In this document: one piece after another, positions 13,609 through 13,763 of the stretch
How the letters are laid out: each line of letters begins with the position of its first letter
How positions within the stretch are numbered: the stretch's first letter is position 1
Assembly: GCA_049970695.1 (NCBI GenBank)
Contig: JBMFML010000018.1
Location: 1-13,763 of the forward strand
Length of the DNA stretch: 13,763 nucleotides
Direction of reading: 5' to 3'
Source: UBA285 sp049970695
GTDB taxonomy: Archaea > Thermoproteota > Thermoprotei_A > Sulfolobales > Desulfurococcaceae
Program-made: the position numbers and the translations under genes
Notes under the pieces: generated by a model
What the model was told of the DNA's origin: nothing
The model's input: the letters and a program-made list of their open reading frames with translations, nothing else
The model's database searches: none

Positions 13609-13763
13609 TTACTCCGCGCTCAATCTCGCCAAGAAGTAGTAAGTGTTGGTTACTAGCAATGGGATGTGGAGGGCAGCGTTCCAGGCAGACCCGAAGTCCG
13701 GGGTGGCTGCGGCAGAGGCGATGACCATCAGCGCGTAGAAGATCCCGGGCAGCGAGGTCAGCC
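13609..13763 (-). CDS. C-terminal end of a membrane protein (partial)
   Basis: On the - strand a frame enters from the right window edge at 13761 and runs 50 codons to TAA 13611-13609. It reads LPGIFYALMVIASAAATPD, a likely membrane helix, then HIPLLVTNTYYFLARLSAE, a second one at the end. Codons are well formed and the hydrophobic pattern is clear, so it is probably the real tail of an integral membrane protein. The family is not recognisable from this part. It is transcribed toward the broken nuclease gene. Confidence 0.55.
   Translation of the reverse strand, partial: LTSLPGIFYALMVIASAAATPDFGSAWNAALHIPLLVTNTYYFLARLSAE

Overview
The window looks like chromosomal DNA from a thermophilic crenarchaeote (Thermoproteota). 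The grounds are TATA/BRE-type promoters with start codons about 26 bases downstream (leaderless), GAGGTGAT ribosome-binding sites at internal operon genes, heavy use of TTG and GTG starts, AGG/AAG/GAG-rich codon use, and protein families typical of peptide-fermenting Crenarchaeota. The genus cannot be fixed from this sequence alone.

Layout, left to right. Positions 1-4003 read on the + strand: the tail of an unidentified gene, an intact M19 (renal/membrane dipeptidase family) metallopeptidase with all expected zinc ligands, a large PD-(D/E)XK nuclease-like protein, a gene-poor stretch (2579-2951), a small leaderless hypothetical gene, and a decayed patch. The patch ends in a minimal nucleotidyltransferase (MNT) gene split by a frameshift. 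Positions 4004-4439 hold no convincing gene. Positions 4440-12928 are all on the - strand. Transcribed from right to left they run hyuA-hyuB-(49-residue ORF), then, from its own strong promoter, livK-livH-livM-livG-livF. Right of hyuA is a broken, probably catalytically dead PD-(D/E)XK (DUF3782-like) gene and the C-terminal end of a membrane protein that enters from the window edge.

How the genes fit together: HyuA and HyuB form an ATP-dependent amide-ring hydrolase of the hydantoinase/5-oxoprolinase family. The downstream branched-chain/hydrophobic amino-acid type ABC importer has all five parts (anchored binding protein, two permeases, two ATPases). The simplest reading is a scavenging module that imports amino acids or cyclic derivatives such as 5-oxoproline or hydantoins and opens the ring inside the cell. 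The M19 dipeptidase, 8 kb away on the other strand, would fit the same nitrogen/peptide diet. The substrate is an inference. The liv genes are visibly poorer in G+C than hyuAB, so the two halves of the cluster may have different histories.

The most unusual points are the unannotated 49-residue ORF tied to hyuB by an ATGA overlap; a perfect 12-base palindrome between the TATA box and the start of livK; a repeated GAGGTGATAAC site that fixes TTG starts for livM and livF; a U-tract attenuator between livK and livH; and two independent frameshifted genes. I did not find a clear new defence system or CRISPR array.
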